A DNA stretch of 13,320 nucleotides, taken from the NCBI GenBank assembly GCA_041488455.1, contig JBGPPG010000091.1, forward strand, positions 1 to 13,320. The letters are read 5' to 3'. The position numbers and the translations under genes are program-made. This DNA is from DASQPE01 sp041488455 (GTDB lineage Bacteria > Gemmatimonadota > Gemmatimonadetes > Gemmatimonadales > GWC2-71-9). Of this stretch, positions 1 to 6,757 are shown one piece after another. The notes beneath the pieces were generated by a model. The model saw only the letters and a list, made by a program, of their open reading frames with translations. It was not told the origin of the DNA and ran no database searches. Within the stretch, counting starts at the first letter, position 1; the number at the start of each line of letters is the position of its first letter.

Positions 1-757
1 CCCGGGCGATCTCCTCCAGGGCCCAGCCTGCGCCCGGAGCGAACGCGATGACGGGCGCGCCGGCTGCCTTGGCGATGTGCACCGCCTCGGCGAGATACGG
101 CAAGGCGAACGTCCGGAAATCCTCGGGTCCTAGCGCTCCGGCCCAGGAGTCGAAGACCTGGACCACTTGGGCACCCGCCGCGACCTGGGCCTTCAGAAAA
201 GTACCGACGGCCTTCGCCAGCCGCCCCAGCAGGGCGTGCGCCCGCGCGGGATCCTCGACCAGCAATCGTTTCGCCAACGCGAAGCTGCGCGACGCCCCAC
301 CCTCGATCATGTAGCTCGCGAGCGTCCACGGAGCCCCGGCGAATCCGATGAGTGGCACGCGCCCGTCGAGTGCGCGCCGGGCGAGGCGGATCGCCTCGAG
401 CACGTAGCCGAGCCCTTCTTCGGCCTTCACGTCGCGCAGCCGGTCGAACTGCGCGGGCGCGCGCAGCGGCTCGGCGAAGCGGGGGCCGACCCCGTCGTCC
501 ACCGTGAGCTGCATGCCCATCGCCTGCGGGACGACCAGGATGTCGCTGAAGATGATCGCCGCGTCCACTCCGAGGATATCGACCGGCTGGAGGGTCACCT
601 CGACCGCGAGCTCGGGCGTCCGCACCATCGTGAGAAAGTCCGCCCCCTCGCGGAGCTTTCGATACTCCGGCAGGTAGCGCCCGGCCTGGCGCATCATCCA
701 CACCGGCGGGCGCTCGACCGTCTCGCGGCGGCAAGCCCGGAGCAGGAGATCGTTCAT
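1..757 (-). CDS. hemE: Uroporphyrinogen decarboxylase (C-terminus beyond left edge)
   Basis: Decarboxylates the four acetate side chains of uroporphyrinogen III to give coproporphyrinogen III in the cytoplasm. I translated 252 residues from an ATG at 757 to the window edge; the family is about 340-360 residues, so roughly the last 100 are missing. Seen: the N-terminal signature PVWMMRQAGRYLPEYR (residues 18-33), whose arginines bind substrate carboxylates; FSDIL (70-74) with D72 matching the catalytic aspartate; GFAGAPWTLASYM (138-150) with the conserved tyrosine; and FDSWAG (202-207) with the conserved serine. It starts 11 bp after the hemD stop, so it is the last visible gene of the haem operon. 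A weak purine-rich stretch precedes the ATG. Identification is secure; only the far end is unknown. Confidence 0.96.
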   Translation of the reverse strand, partial: MNDLLLRACRRETVERPPVWMMRQAGRYLPEYRKLREGADFLTMVRTPELAVEVTLQPVDILGVDAAIIFSDILVVPQAMGMQLTVDDGVGPRFAEPLRAPAQFDRLRDVKAEEGLGYVLEAIRLARRALDGRVPLIGFAGAPWTLASYMIEGGASRSFALAKRLLVEDPARAHALLGRLAKAVGTFLKAQVAAGAQVVQVFDSWAGALGPEDFRTFALPYLAEAVHIAKAAGAPVIAFAPGAGWALEEIAR

Positions 758-768
758 CGAGCCGCCGA

Positions 769-1521
769 TCAGTGGGGTTTGGCCAGCGCCCGGATCCGCT
801 CAGCGACGGCCTCTACGGTGGGCCGCTTGGCGACACCGGCCGGCGCCCAGCCCGCCGCCCGCGCTGCGGCGGCCGTGGTCGGCCCGATGGCGATCAGGGC
901 GGGGCGCTCGTCGCGCGGACTCACTTTGGCCGCCAGGGTGGCGACCCGTGGGCTCGCTACCAGGAGCACGTCGGCGCCGGCGAGGGCGCGGCGGGCTTCC
1001 TCGTCCGGCGCCAGGAGCGACCGGTAGCAGACGACCTCCTCCACCACCACGCCTCCCGCCCGGAGCACGGCGGACAGCTCGTCCCGGCGCGTGTCGCCGC
1101 AGGGAAAGAGCACCGGAGAGCCCACGTGGGCTGAGAGCATGGCGCTCGCGAGGATCGACCCCGCGCCGGCGTCCAATGTGACCAGACTCGAGGGCAAGCG
1201 CACGGGGTCGAACAGGTCGCGGAGCGGCTCCGCCGTCGCCGCGCCGGGAGCCCAGGCCTCCTGCCCGTGCGGCGGATTCACCCGGTGCGCCGCCACTCGC
1301 GCCGTGAAGGCCTGCGCCGCCCGGGGCGACGTGACCGCCACCGCCTTGAACTCGGGAAGCCGGAAGATCGCGCGGTCGACGGGAGCCCAATCCGCGGGCG
1401 GGCCGAACGAGAGCAGCGGCGCCTCGCGAACGGTGAGCCCCTCGCCTCGCAGCCGATCGGCAAGCCCGACGAGGGAGCCCGGTGCTATCGAGAGCACCAC
1501 CGTCGCCGCGCGACCGGCCAT
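769..1521 (-). CDS. hemD: Uroporphyrinogen-III synthase
   Basis: Cyclises hydroxymethylbilane to uroporphyrinogen III with inversion of ring D. The product is 250 residues, normal for the family. HemD sequences diverge widely, but the usual landmarks are present: an early VAVTSPRAAQAF segment (around 61-72), VVVEEVVCYRSL in the second half, matching the family V-x-x-Y-R-[ST] motif, and ALIAIGPTTAAAARAAGW near the C-terminus, matching the conserved I-G-x-x-T-A-x-A region. The ATG overlaps the hemC stop by one base (TGATG), indicating translational coupling, and hemE follows after 11 bp. Position directly after hemC is the commonest hemD location and reinforces the call. There is no fused methyltransferase domain. 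Confidence 0.93.
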   Translation of the reverse strand: MAGRAATVVLSIAPGSLVGLADRLRGEGLTVREAPLLSFGPPADWAPVDRAIFRLPEFKAVAVTSPRAAQAFTARVAAHRVNPPHGQEAWAPGAATAEPLRDLFDPVRLPSSLVTLDAGAGSILASAMLSAHVGSPVLFPCGDTRRDELSAVLRAGGVVVEEVVCYRSLLAPDEEARRALAGADVLLVASPRVATLAAKVSPRDERPALIAIGPTTAAAARAAGWAPAGVAKRPTVEAVAERIRALAKPH

Positions 1522-2495
1522 CAGGGCTCCGGGACCGCTTCCGCGGCCGTCTCACGCACCGACCGCAGGATCGCGTCAGCGCCCTGACCCAGCAACTGCT
1601 CCGCCAGCCCTCCTCCGAGCGCCTCCGCCTCCGCCGGTGCCGCCGCGGGCCCGGTTCGCTCTCCGTCGGCGCTCGCGTCACCGGCGAGAGACACGACCCG
1701 GCCCCGCAGCCGTATTGCGGCGGCTCCCCTTTCCCGGACCACTTCGGCGAAGGCCGCCACGGGCACCTGGCAACCGCCCTCGAGCCTCCGGAGGAAGGCG
1801 CGCTCCGCGGCAACCGCCAGCTCGGTCTCCGCGTCGTGGAGCGCGCGCCGCACCGCGTCGGCGGCCTTCGCGTCGCCCGCCCGGACTGTCGCCGCGAGGG
1901 CGCCTTGGCCCGGAGCGGGGAGCATCACGTCGAACGGGAGCCGCTCGCTGATCCGCGCCGCGAGACCGAGCCGCACCAGGCCCGCCGCGGCGAGCAGCAC
2001 CGCCGCCCATTCGTCATTCTGATCCAGCTTGGCGAGCCGGGTGTCCACGTTGCCGCGAATGTCGACGACCCGGAGGTCGGGCCGTGCGCGCAGCAGCTGC
2101 GCCCGGCGCCGGAGGCTGCTGGTCGCAACGACGCCGCCGCGCGGCAGCGTCGCCCAGGTGTGGCCGTCACGCGCCACGAGCGCGTCCCGCGGATCTTCGC
2201 GGAGGCCAACCGCAGCGAGCGCGATCCCGTCGGGCAGCACGGTAGGCAAGTCCTTGAGGGAATGTACGGCGAGATCGATGCGGCCCTCGAGCAAGGCGTC
2301 ATCGAGCTGCTTGGTGAAGAGCGCCCGTCCGCCGATTCGGGACAGCGGGACGTCCTGGACGACATCACCGGTGGTGCGGATCTCGATTCGTTCCGTGGCG
2401 TAGCCATGGTCGGCCAGACGGGCGCGGATCCGTTCCGTCTGCCAGAGAGCAAGGGCGCTCGCGCGGGTTCCCAGACGGAATGGGCGCGCAGTCAC
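1521..2495 (-). CDS. hemC: Hydroxymethylbilane synthase (porphobilinogen deaminase)
   Basis: Polymerises four porphobilinogen molecules into hydroxymethylbilane on a covalent dipyrromethane cofactor. I chose the GTG at 2495, giving 324 residues, because it forms a GTGA overlap with the stop of the preceding small gene and directly precedes the family N-terminus (RLGTRASALALWQT). The open frame continues upstream, but that sequence lies within the other gene. Seen: the catalytic loop LAVHSLKDLPT with D82 after K81, ATSSLRRRAQLL (124-135) and RGNVDTRL (147-154) in the cofactor and substrate arginine sites, and LEGGCQVPVAAFAE, where C242 is the cofactor-attachment cysteine. The length is at the upper end of the usual range. 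It is followed by hemD with a one-base overlap. Confidence 0.96.
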   Translation of the reverse strand: MTARPFRLGTRASALALWQTERIRARLADHGYATERIEIRTTGDVVQDVPLSRIGGRALFTKQLDDALLEGRIDLAVHSLKDLPTVLPDGIALAAVGLREDPRDALVARDGHTWATLPRGGVVATSSLRRRAQLLRARPDLRVVDIRGNVDTRLAKLDQNDEWAAVLLAAAGLVRLGLAARISERLPFDVMLPAPGQGALAATVRAGDAKAADAVRRALHDAETELAVAAERAFLRRLEGGCQVPVAAFAEVVRERGAAAIRLRGRVVSLAGDASADGERTGPAAAPAEAEALGGGLAEQLLGQGADAILRSVRETAAEAVPEP

Positions 2496-2785
2496 CTCCC
2501 GTCTCGCTGTACCTTTCGTCTCCGAGGCGCCGCGTCCAGGGCTTCGGTCGGCGGGAGGATGTGCTCCTCGATCCACCGCAGCAGCTCCCGATCGATCTCG
2601 CCCGGCTCCTGCCCCACCACCTGCTCCATGACGGGCCGCCGCTTCCCGGCGTTCATCAGATACCACATCGGCGGGATCGCGGCTTCGCCGCGGCGCTCGT
2701 TGGCGACGCGGGCCTCGTATGAAACGAAGTGGAATTCGCGGCCGCGGTGCACGAGACGCCGCTGCTCGACCTTGTAGGTGCTCAT
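2492..2785 (-). CDS. Small uncharacterised protein embedded in the haem operon
   Basis: I do not recognise this 97-residue protein. It starts with MSTYKVEQRRLVHRGREF at an ATG at 2785 and has no signal peptide, membrane segment or cysteine. The middle holds an aromatic patch (MWYLMNAGKRRPVMEQ, about 40-55), followed by an acidic helix-like stretch (EIDRELLRWIEEHI). The C-terminal tail is basic (RRRKVQRDGR). It looks like a compact soluble cytoplasmic protein. Its TGA overlaps the hemC GTG (GTGA), so it is probably translationally coupled to hemC. Reality is supported by the coupling, protein-like composition and the lack of any other gene in the gap between the oxidase and hemC. A role in tetrapyrrole synthesis is inferred from position only. 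Confidence 0.75.
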   Translation of the reverse strand: MSTYKVEQRRLVHRGREFHFVSYEARVANERRGEAAIPPMWYLMNAGKRRPVMEQVVGQEPGEIDRELLRWIEEHILPPTEALDAAPRRRKVQRDGR

Positions 2786-2818
2786 GGTGGACTCGGGGAC
2801 GGAGGTGGCGTGCGGCGA

Positions 2819-2839
2819 CGGCGCGCATATCGCGCGCCG
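2819..2839 (-). repeat. Perfect 8-bp GC hairpin between the oxidase gene and the small unknown gene
   Basis: CGGCGCGC (2819-2826) and GCGCGCCG (2832-2839) are exact reverse complements around a 5-base loop (ATATC). The element lies in the 84-bp gap between the oxidase stop (2870) and the small-gene start (2785), the only substantial gap in the haem operon. No T-run follows on the minus strand, so it is not a classical intrinsic terminator. It could be an mRNA-processing, stability or attenuation hairpin. Confidence 0.6.
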
Positions 2840-2869
2840 ACGGCTCGCGCTGCAGGGAATCTAACCGGG

Positions 2870-4195
2870 TCAGCCCCCACCCTCGACCCGCATCGCAGCC
2901 TCGAGGCCGGAGCGGAGCGCATCACCGAGGGCCACGCCCCCGCGGTAAGACCCGGCGAGGAAGAGGCCTGGATTGGCGCCCTCGACCTCGGCCATCAGGC
3001 CCAGCCACCGTTCGTACCCCAGGACGTATTGGGGGATGGCTCGGGACCAGCGTACGACGTGCCGGAACGTCGGCTCGCCGCGGGCCCCGAGCAGCCTGGC
3101 GAGCTCCTCCTGCACGAGGGTGACGAGCGCTCCGGGCTCGAGCCCGGCGAGCTCCGGCTGGCGCGCGCCGCCGACGAACGTCGTGAGCGTCACATGGCCG
3201 GGCGGGGCGCGCCCGGGGAACAGCGTCGAGGTGAACAGCGTGCCCAAGACCTGGCATCGCTCCACCGCGGGGACGAGGACGCCGAAGCCGTCCAGCGGGT
3301 GAGCTACGTCGCCCCGGCGAAACCCGAGCGTCACCACGGCGACCGGCGCGTGGGGAATTGCCGCCAGCTCGGCAGCGCGCGCGGCCGCGGGCCCTTCCAC
3401 TCGGAGGGTACCGAAGGCATGAGCCGGCACGGCGAGGATGATGGCGTCGTGCCGGGTCTCATCGTCCGCCCCATGCACCAGCCAGCCGGGACCCGCGTGC
3501 GCGATCGTCTGCACCGGCGCGGCCAACCGAATCCGGTCGCCCAGCCGGGCGGCGAGCGCCAGCGGGATTTCGCCCAAGCCGTCTGGAAACGAAAACGGGC
3601 GCAGCGACCTCCGCCCGCGCGCCAAAGCGCCTCGCACCAGCGAGCCGTGCTCCCGCTCCAGCGCGTAGAGTCGCGGCATGGCATGGCGCATCGACAAGAG
3701 AGCCGGATCACCCGCGTAGATACCGCCGACGAAGGGATCCGCGGCGTAGTCGAGCACCTCGTCGCCCAACCGACGGCGAACGAACCCGGCGATGCTCTCC
3801 TCCGCGGCGGGGTCGCCCCCGCGAACGAGCGGCTCGCCCAGGATGGCCAGCTTCGCACGGAAGGAGAAAGCGCGGGTGGTGAGGAGATCACGTGGGGAGG
3901 AGGGGAGTGCAACCAATCGGCCCCCCCGGACGACGTATCGGGTCCGGGCCGCCGCCGCCGCTTCGACCCGGCGGCCGGCCAAGCCCAGCTCGTCGAGCAG
4001 CGCCGCCACGAGCGGGTCGGGCTCGGTGAGGGTGTTGGGGCCGGCTTCGGCGAGGTAGCCCTCGCGCCGTTCGGTCCGAACGACTCCGCCCACGCGCGGC
4101 GCGGCCTCGTAGACCGTGACCAGGTGCCCGCGGCTGTGGAGCCGATAGGCCGCCGCGAGCCCGGTAACGCCGCCCCCGACGACCGCGACCGACAT
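2870..4195 (-). CDS. hemG: FAD-dependent protoporphyrinogen/coproporphyrinogen oxidase (HemY type)
   Basis: Oxidises protoporphyrinogen IX, or coproporphyrinogen III, to the aromatic porphyrin using FAD and oxygen. The product is 441 residues, normal for the PPOX/HemY family and unrelated to the small flavodoxin-like E. coli HemG. Seen: the Rossmann dinucleotide motif GGGVTGLAAAYRL (7-19), VYEAAPRVGGVVRTE (28-42), the substrate-side GPNTL (52-56), and the C-terminal FAD-contact motif LFLAGSYRGGVALGDALRSG (about 411-430). The ATG comes 3 bp after the hemL stop, with TAGGA serving as a probable ribosome site. Whether it works in the protoporphyrin or the coproporphyrin branch cannot be read from the sequence. 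No other porphyrin-branch gene (hemN/F/H/Q) is visible to decide it. Confidence 0.92.
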   Translation of the reverse strand: MSVAVVGGGVTGLAAAYRLHSRGHLVTVYEAAPRVGGVVRTERREGYLAEAGPNTLTEPDPLVAALLDELGLAGRRVEAAAAARTRYVVRGGRLVALPSSPRDLLTTRAFSFRAKLAILGEPLVRGGDPAAEESIAGFVRRRLGDEVLDYAADPFVGGIYAGDPALLSMRHAMPRLYALEREHGSLVRGALARGRRSLRPFSFPDGLGEIPLALAARLGDRIRLAAPVQTIAHAGPGWLVHGADDETRHDAIILAVPAHAFGTLRVEGPAAARAAELAAIPHAPVAVVTLGFRRGDVAHPLDGFGVLVPAVERCQVLGTLFTSTLFPGRAPPGHVTLTTFVGGARQPELAGLEPGALVTLVQEELARLLGARGEPTFRHVVRWSRAIPQYVLGYERWLGLMAEVEGANPGLFLAGSYRGGVALGDALRSGLEAAMRVEGGG

Positions 4196-4198
4196 GTC

Positions 4199-5500
4199 CT
4201 ACCGGAGCGCCCGCGCGAGCCCCTCCTCGAGCACCGCCAGCTCGGCGTCCCCGTGAGACGCAGAGGTGAAGGCAGCCTCGAACGCGGAAGGGGGGAGATA
4301 GACGCCGGCATCGAGCATGGCGTGGAAGAACCGACTGTAGGCCGCGCGGTCGGTCGCCTTGGCGCCGACGAAGTCGTAGACAGGGCGATCGGTGAAGAAG
4401 GGCGTCAGCATCGTCCCGACTCGCTGAACCGTGATGGGGACGCCCGCGGCGGCCCCTGCCCGGGTAATGGCGTCGGCCGCGCGCGCGGCCCAACGGTCGG
4501 CCCGCTCCCAGATGCCCGGGCCGCCGAGCAGGTCGAGCGTGGCGATCCCCGCCGCCATCGCGAGCGGATTCCCGGAGAGGGTGCCCGCCTGATACACCGG
4601 CCCGGCCGGCGCGACCTGGAGCATGAGATCCCGCCGGCCGCCATACGCCGCTGCGGGCAGCCCGCCGCCCAGGACCTTCCCCAGGCACGTGAGATCCGGC
4701 GTGACGCCGAAGAGCGCCTGCGCGCCGCCGGGGTGCACCCGCCAGCCGGTCATGATCTCGTCGAACACGAGCAGCGCGCCGTACCGGGCGGTGATCTCGC
4801 GGAGGCCCTGGAGAAACCCCGGCTTGGGCGGCACGACACCCATGTTCCCGACGACCGGCTCCACCAGCACCAGCGCGACCCCGTCCGTGCGGGCCGCGAA
4901 GAGGCGCTCCACGGCATCCAGGTCGTTGTATGGGGCGAGCAGCGTGTCGGCGACGGCGGCGGGCGTGACGCCCGGCGAATCGGGGAGGCCCAGCGTAGCC
5001 ACCCCGGAGCCGGCGGCCGCCAGCAGCGCATCCGAGTGGCCGTGGTAGCAGCCCTCGAACTTGATGAGCGCGCGGCGGCCGGTGGCGGCCCGTGCGAGGC
5101 GTACGGCGCTCATCGTCGCCTCGGTGCCCGAGCTCACGAACCGCAGCATTTCGACCGAGGGGAACGTCGCGATCACCCGTTCCGCTAGGCGGAGCTCCAG
5201 TTCGGTGGGCGCGCCGTAGGTGGTGCCGAGGGCGGCGGCGGCGGCGATCGCCGCCACTACGCCGGGGTGGGCGTGGCCCAGGATCACCGGACCCCACGAC
5301 AGCACCAGATCGACGTAGCGGTTGCCGTCCACGTCCTCGATCCAGGCTCCCTCGCCCCGTGCGATGAACCGCGGCGTCCCGCCGACGCTCCCGAAGGCGC
5401 GGACCGGGCTGCTCACTCCGCCGGGCATAAGGCGCTCCGCCTCGGCAAACAGAATTCCCGACCGCTCCACCGAGCCGGGGTGGACGCGGGGCCGCATCAT
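4199..5500 (-). CDS. hemL: Glutamate-1-semialdehyde 2,1-aminomutase
   Basis: PLP-dependent transamination of glutamate-1-semialdehyde to 5-aminolevulinate, the last step of the C5 route. I chose the ATG at 5500, giving 433 residues, because it forms an ATGA overlap with the hemB stop and has AGAAGAG a few bases upstream. A start at 5527 would extend nine residues into hemB. Seen: LMPGGVSSPVRAF (24-36), SSGTEATMSAVRLARA (123-138), CYHGHSD (151-157), LVFDEIMTG (244-252) with the PLP-ring aspartate, and GKVLGGGLP, where K275 is the PLP lysine. Its presence shows that 5-aminolevulinate is made from glutamyl-tRNA rather than by the glycine/succinyl-CoA synthase. hemA is not in the window. Confidence 0.96.
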   Translation of the reverse strand: MMRPRVHPGSVERSGILFAEAERLMPGGVSSPVRAFGSVGGTPRFIARGEGAWIEDVDGNRYVDLVLSWGPVILGHAHPGVVAAIAAAAALGTTYGAPTELELRLAERVIATFPSVEMLRFVSSGTEATMSAVRLARAATGRRALIKFEGCYHGHSDALLAAAGSGVATLGLPDSPGVTPAAVADTLLAPYNDLDAVERLFAARTDGVALVLVEPVVGNMGVVPPKPGFLQGLREITARYGALLVFDEIMTGWRVHPGGAQALFGVTPDLTCLGKVLGGGLPAAAYGGRRDLMLQVAPAGPVYQAGTLSGNPLAMAAGIATLDLLGGPGIWERADRWAARAADAITRAGAAAGVPITVQRVGTMLTPFFTDRPVYDFVGAKATDRAAYSRFFHAMLDAGVYLPPSAFEAAFTSASHGDAELAVLEEGLARALR

Positions 5501-6492
5501 GGGAGCTCTTCTGACCCGCGCAGCCATTCGGCCGCCTCCTTGGCGTGATACGTGATGATCGCGTCGGCCCCCGCCCGCCGCATTCCGGTCAACGCCTCGA
5601 GCACCGCTCGGCGCTCGTCAATCCACCCGCGCTGGGCCGCCGCCTTCACCATCGCGTACTCACCGCTCACGTTGAAGGTCACCAGGGGGAGCGTGGACCG
5701 CTCCCGCACCGCGCGAATGACGTCCAGGTACGCGAGCGCCGGCTTCACCATGAGGAAGTCGGCGCCCTCCGCTTCGTCGAGCCCCGCCTCGAGCAGGGCT
5801 TCGCGCAGGTTCGCGGGATCCATCTGGTACTGCCGACGGTCCCCGAACGCCGGCGCGCTGTCGGCAGCCTCCCGGAACGGGCCGTAGAACGCGCTCGCGT
5901 ACTTTACGGCGTAGCTGAGGATCGCGCAGTCCTGGTGTCCGGCCCCGTCGAGGGCCGTCCGGATCGCCCGCACCATCCCGTCCATCATCCCGCTGGGCGC
6001 CACGACGTCGGCGCCAGCCGCCGCGTGGCTCACGGCCACCCGGCCCAGGACCTCGAGGGTGGCGTCGTTGTCCACCGCGCCACCCTTCACGATGCCGCAG
6101 TGACCGTGACTGGTGTACTCGCAGCAGCAGACGTCGGTCAGGAGGAGCAAGTCGGGGTGCCGGGCCCGGAGCCGGCGCAGCGCCCGCTGGACGATGCCGT
6201 CCGCCGCGAAATTTTCCGAGCCGACGTCATCCTTGGCGGCCGGCAGCCCGAAGAGGATCACCGCCGGGATGCCGAGGGCCCGGAGCTGGTCGGCCTCCCG
6301 ATCGAGCACCTCATCCACCGAGAGCTGGAACACCCCCGGCATGGACGAGACCTCGCGGGCAACGCCGGCTCCGTGCACGACGAAGACCGGGGCGATGAGG
6401 TCCTGGGCAGCGAGGCGGGTCTCTCGAGACAGCCGGCGGAGCGCCGGCGTGCGACGCCGACGGCGGGGCCGGGCCAACGGGAAAGAGCTCAC
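5497..6492 (-). CDS. hemB: Delta-aminolevulinic acid dehydratase (porphobilinogen synthase), zinc type
   Basis: Condenses two 5-aminolevulinate molecules into porphobilinogen. The product is 331 residues from a GTG at 6492; an in-frame TAA lies shortly upstream and no ATG occurs before residue 51, so this start is favoured despite a poor ribosome site. Seen: the metal loop DVCCCEYTSHGHCG with C122, C124 and C132, the zinc-binding pattern of zinc-type enzymes rather than the aspartate-rich magnesium type; Schiff-base lysines K197 (YAVKYASAFYGPFR) and K250 (FLMVKPALAYLD); and the N-terminal arm RRRRRTPALRRLSRE. It is the first gene of the haem operon, overlaps hemL by four bases (ATGA), and faces the amidohydrolase across a 265-bp divergent region. 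Confidence 0.97.
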   Translation of the reverse strand: MSSFPLARPRRRRRTPALRRLSRETRLAAQDLIAPVFVVHGAGVAREVSSMPGVFQLSVDEVLDREADQLRALGIPAVILFGLPAAKDDVGSENFAADGIVQRALRRLRARHPDLLLLTDVCCCEYTSHGHCGIVKGGAVDNDATLEVLGRVAVSHAAAGADVVAPSGMMDGMVRAIRTALDGAGHQDCAILSYAVKYASAFYGPFREAADSAPAFGDRRQYQMDPANLREALLEAGLDEAEGADFLMVKPALAYLDVIRAVRERSTLPLVTFNVSGEYAMVKAAAQRGWIDERRAVLEALTGMRRAGADAIITYHAKEAAEWLRGSEELP

Positions 6493-6543
6493 GGGCGCAG
6501 GGGGTTACGGATGCACGGCGCGATGGGAAGCGACAAGGGGCGA

Positions 6544-6572
6544 AACCTACGGGCGGTCAGGACCTCTCACAA
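6544..6572 (-). promoter_or_regulatory. hemB: Candidate sigma-70-type promoter for the haem operon
   Basis: On the minus strand TTGTGA (6572-6567) is followed, after exactly 17 bases, by TAGGTT (6549-6544). These match the -35 and -10 consensus at 4 of 6 and 3 of 6 positions. The predicted transcript would begin near 6537 and leave a leader of about 45 bases before the hemB GTG. The match is modest and its weight comes mainly from position. Confidence 0.3.
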
Positions 6573-6582
6573 GCGAGTTGTG
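6568..6582. promoter_or_regulatory. 15-bp inverted repeat overlapping the haem promoter -35 (candidate operator)
   Basis: CACAA (6568-6572), 5-base spacer GCGAG, TTGTG (6578-6582): perfect 5-bp arms. It overlaps the proposed -35 hexamer, where a repressor could act. It is not the CRP (TGTGA-N6-TCACA) or FNR (TTGAT-N4-ATCAA) consensus. Arms of this length can arise by chance. Confidence 0.25.
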
Positions 6583-6757
6583 CCGATCGGCCCACGGAGT
6601 GTGCGTTTCGGCCTCGCGTCGCCGGACTCGCGCGTATAGTCTTTGCATGACGTCCTGAGGAAACCCGACGTAAGCCCGGATCGTTGCAGCAACATACGCC
6701 CCGGTCTCGCGGTCTGCGCGAAACCACGTTCAGGCACCCCGCCCTGGCAGGTCAGCA

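Larger units (their letters stand above)
6493..6757. other. Divergent intergenic region between hemB and the amidohydrolase
   Basis: The window's longest stretch without a convincing gene, 265 bp. It must contain or lie near the promoters for the minus-strand haem operon and the plus-strand amidohydrolase. I see a candidate minus-strand promoter (6544-6572), a 15-bp dyad overlapping its -35 (6568-6582), a plus-strand TATAGT hexamer (6635-6640) without a good -35, and an 11-bp perfect palindrome (GTTGCAGCAAC, 6683-6693). Short frames crossing it on both strands do not look like proteins. No riboswitch or tRNA structure was recognised. Confidence 0.6.

Noticed and set aside
1482..2777. Plus-strand open frame of 431 codons opposite hemC
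   Set aside because: Antisense to hemC, whose catalytic motifs are complete; the plus-strand product has Arg-rich shadow composition.
2496..2828. Upstream extension of the hemC frame beyond the GTG at 2495
   Set aside because: The HemC N-terminal motif begins just after 2495, and the added sequence is the Arg/Ala-rich shadow of the small coupled gene.
2729..5188. Plus-strand open frame of 819 codons opposite the oxidase and hemL genes
   Set aside because: It is antisense to two certain haem genes, is rich in Arg/Gly/Glu/Pro low-complexity sequence, and has no family motif. Long antisense frames are expected in DNA this GC-rich.
6635..6640. TATAGT as the amidohydrolase promoter
   Set aside because: It is a good -10 hexamer by itself, but no -35-like hexamer lies 16-18 bases upstream, and the implied leader would be over 100 bases; kept only as a note in the intergenic entry.
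6683..6693. Palindrome GTTGCAGCAAC as an operator for the amidohydrolase
   Set aside because: Perfect but only 5-bp arms, with no second copy and no known regulator consensus; too likely by chance.
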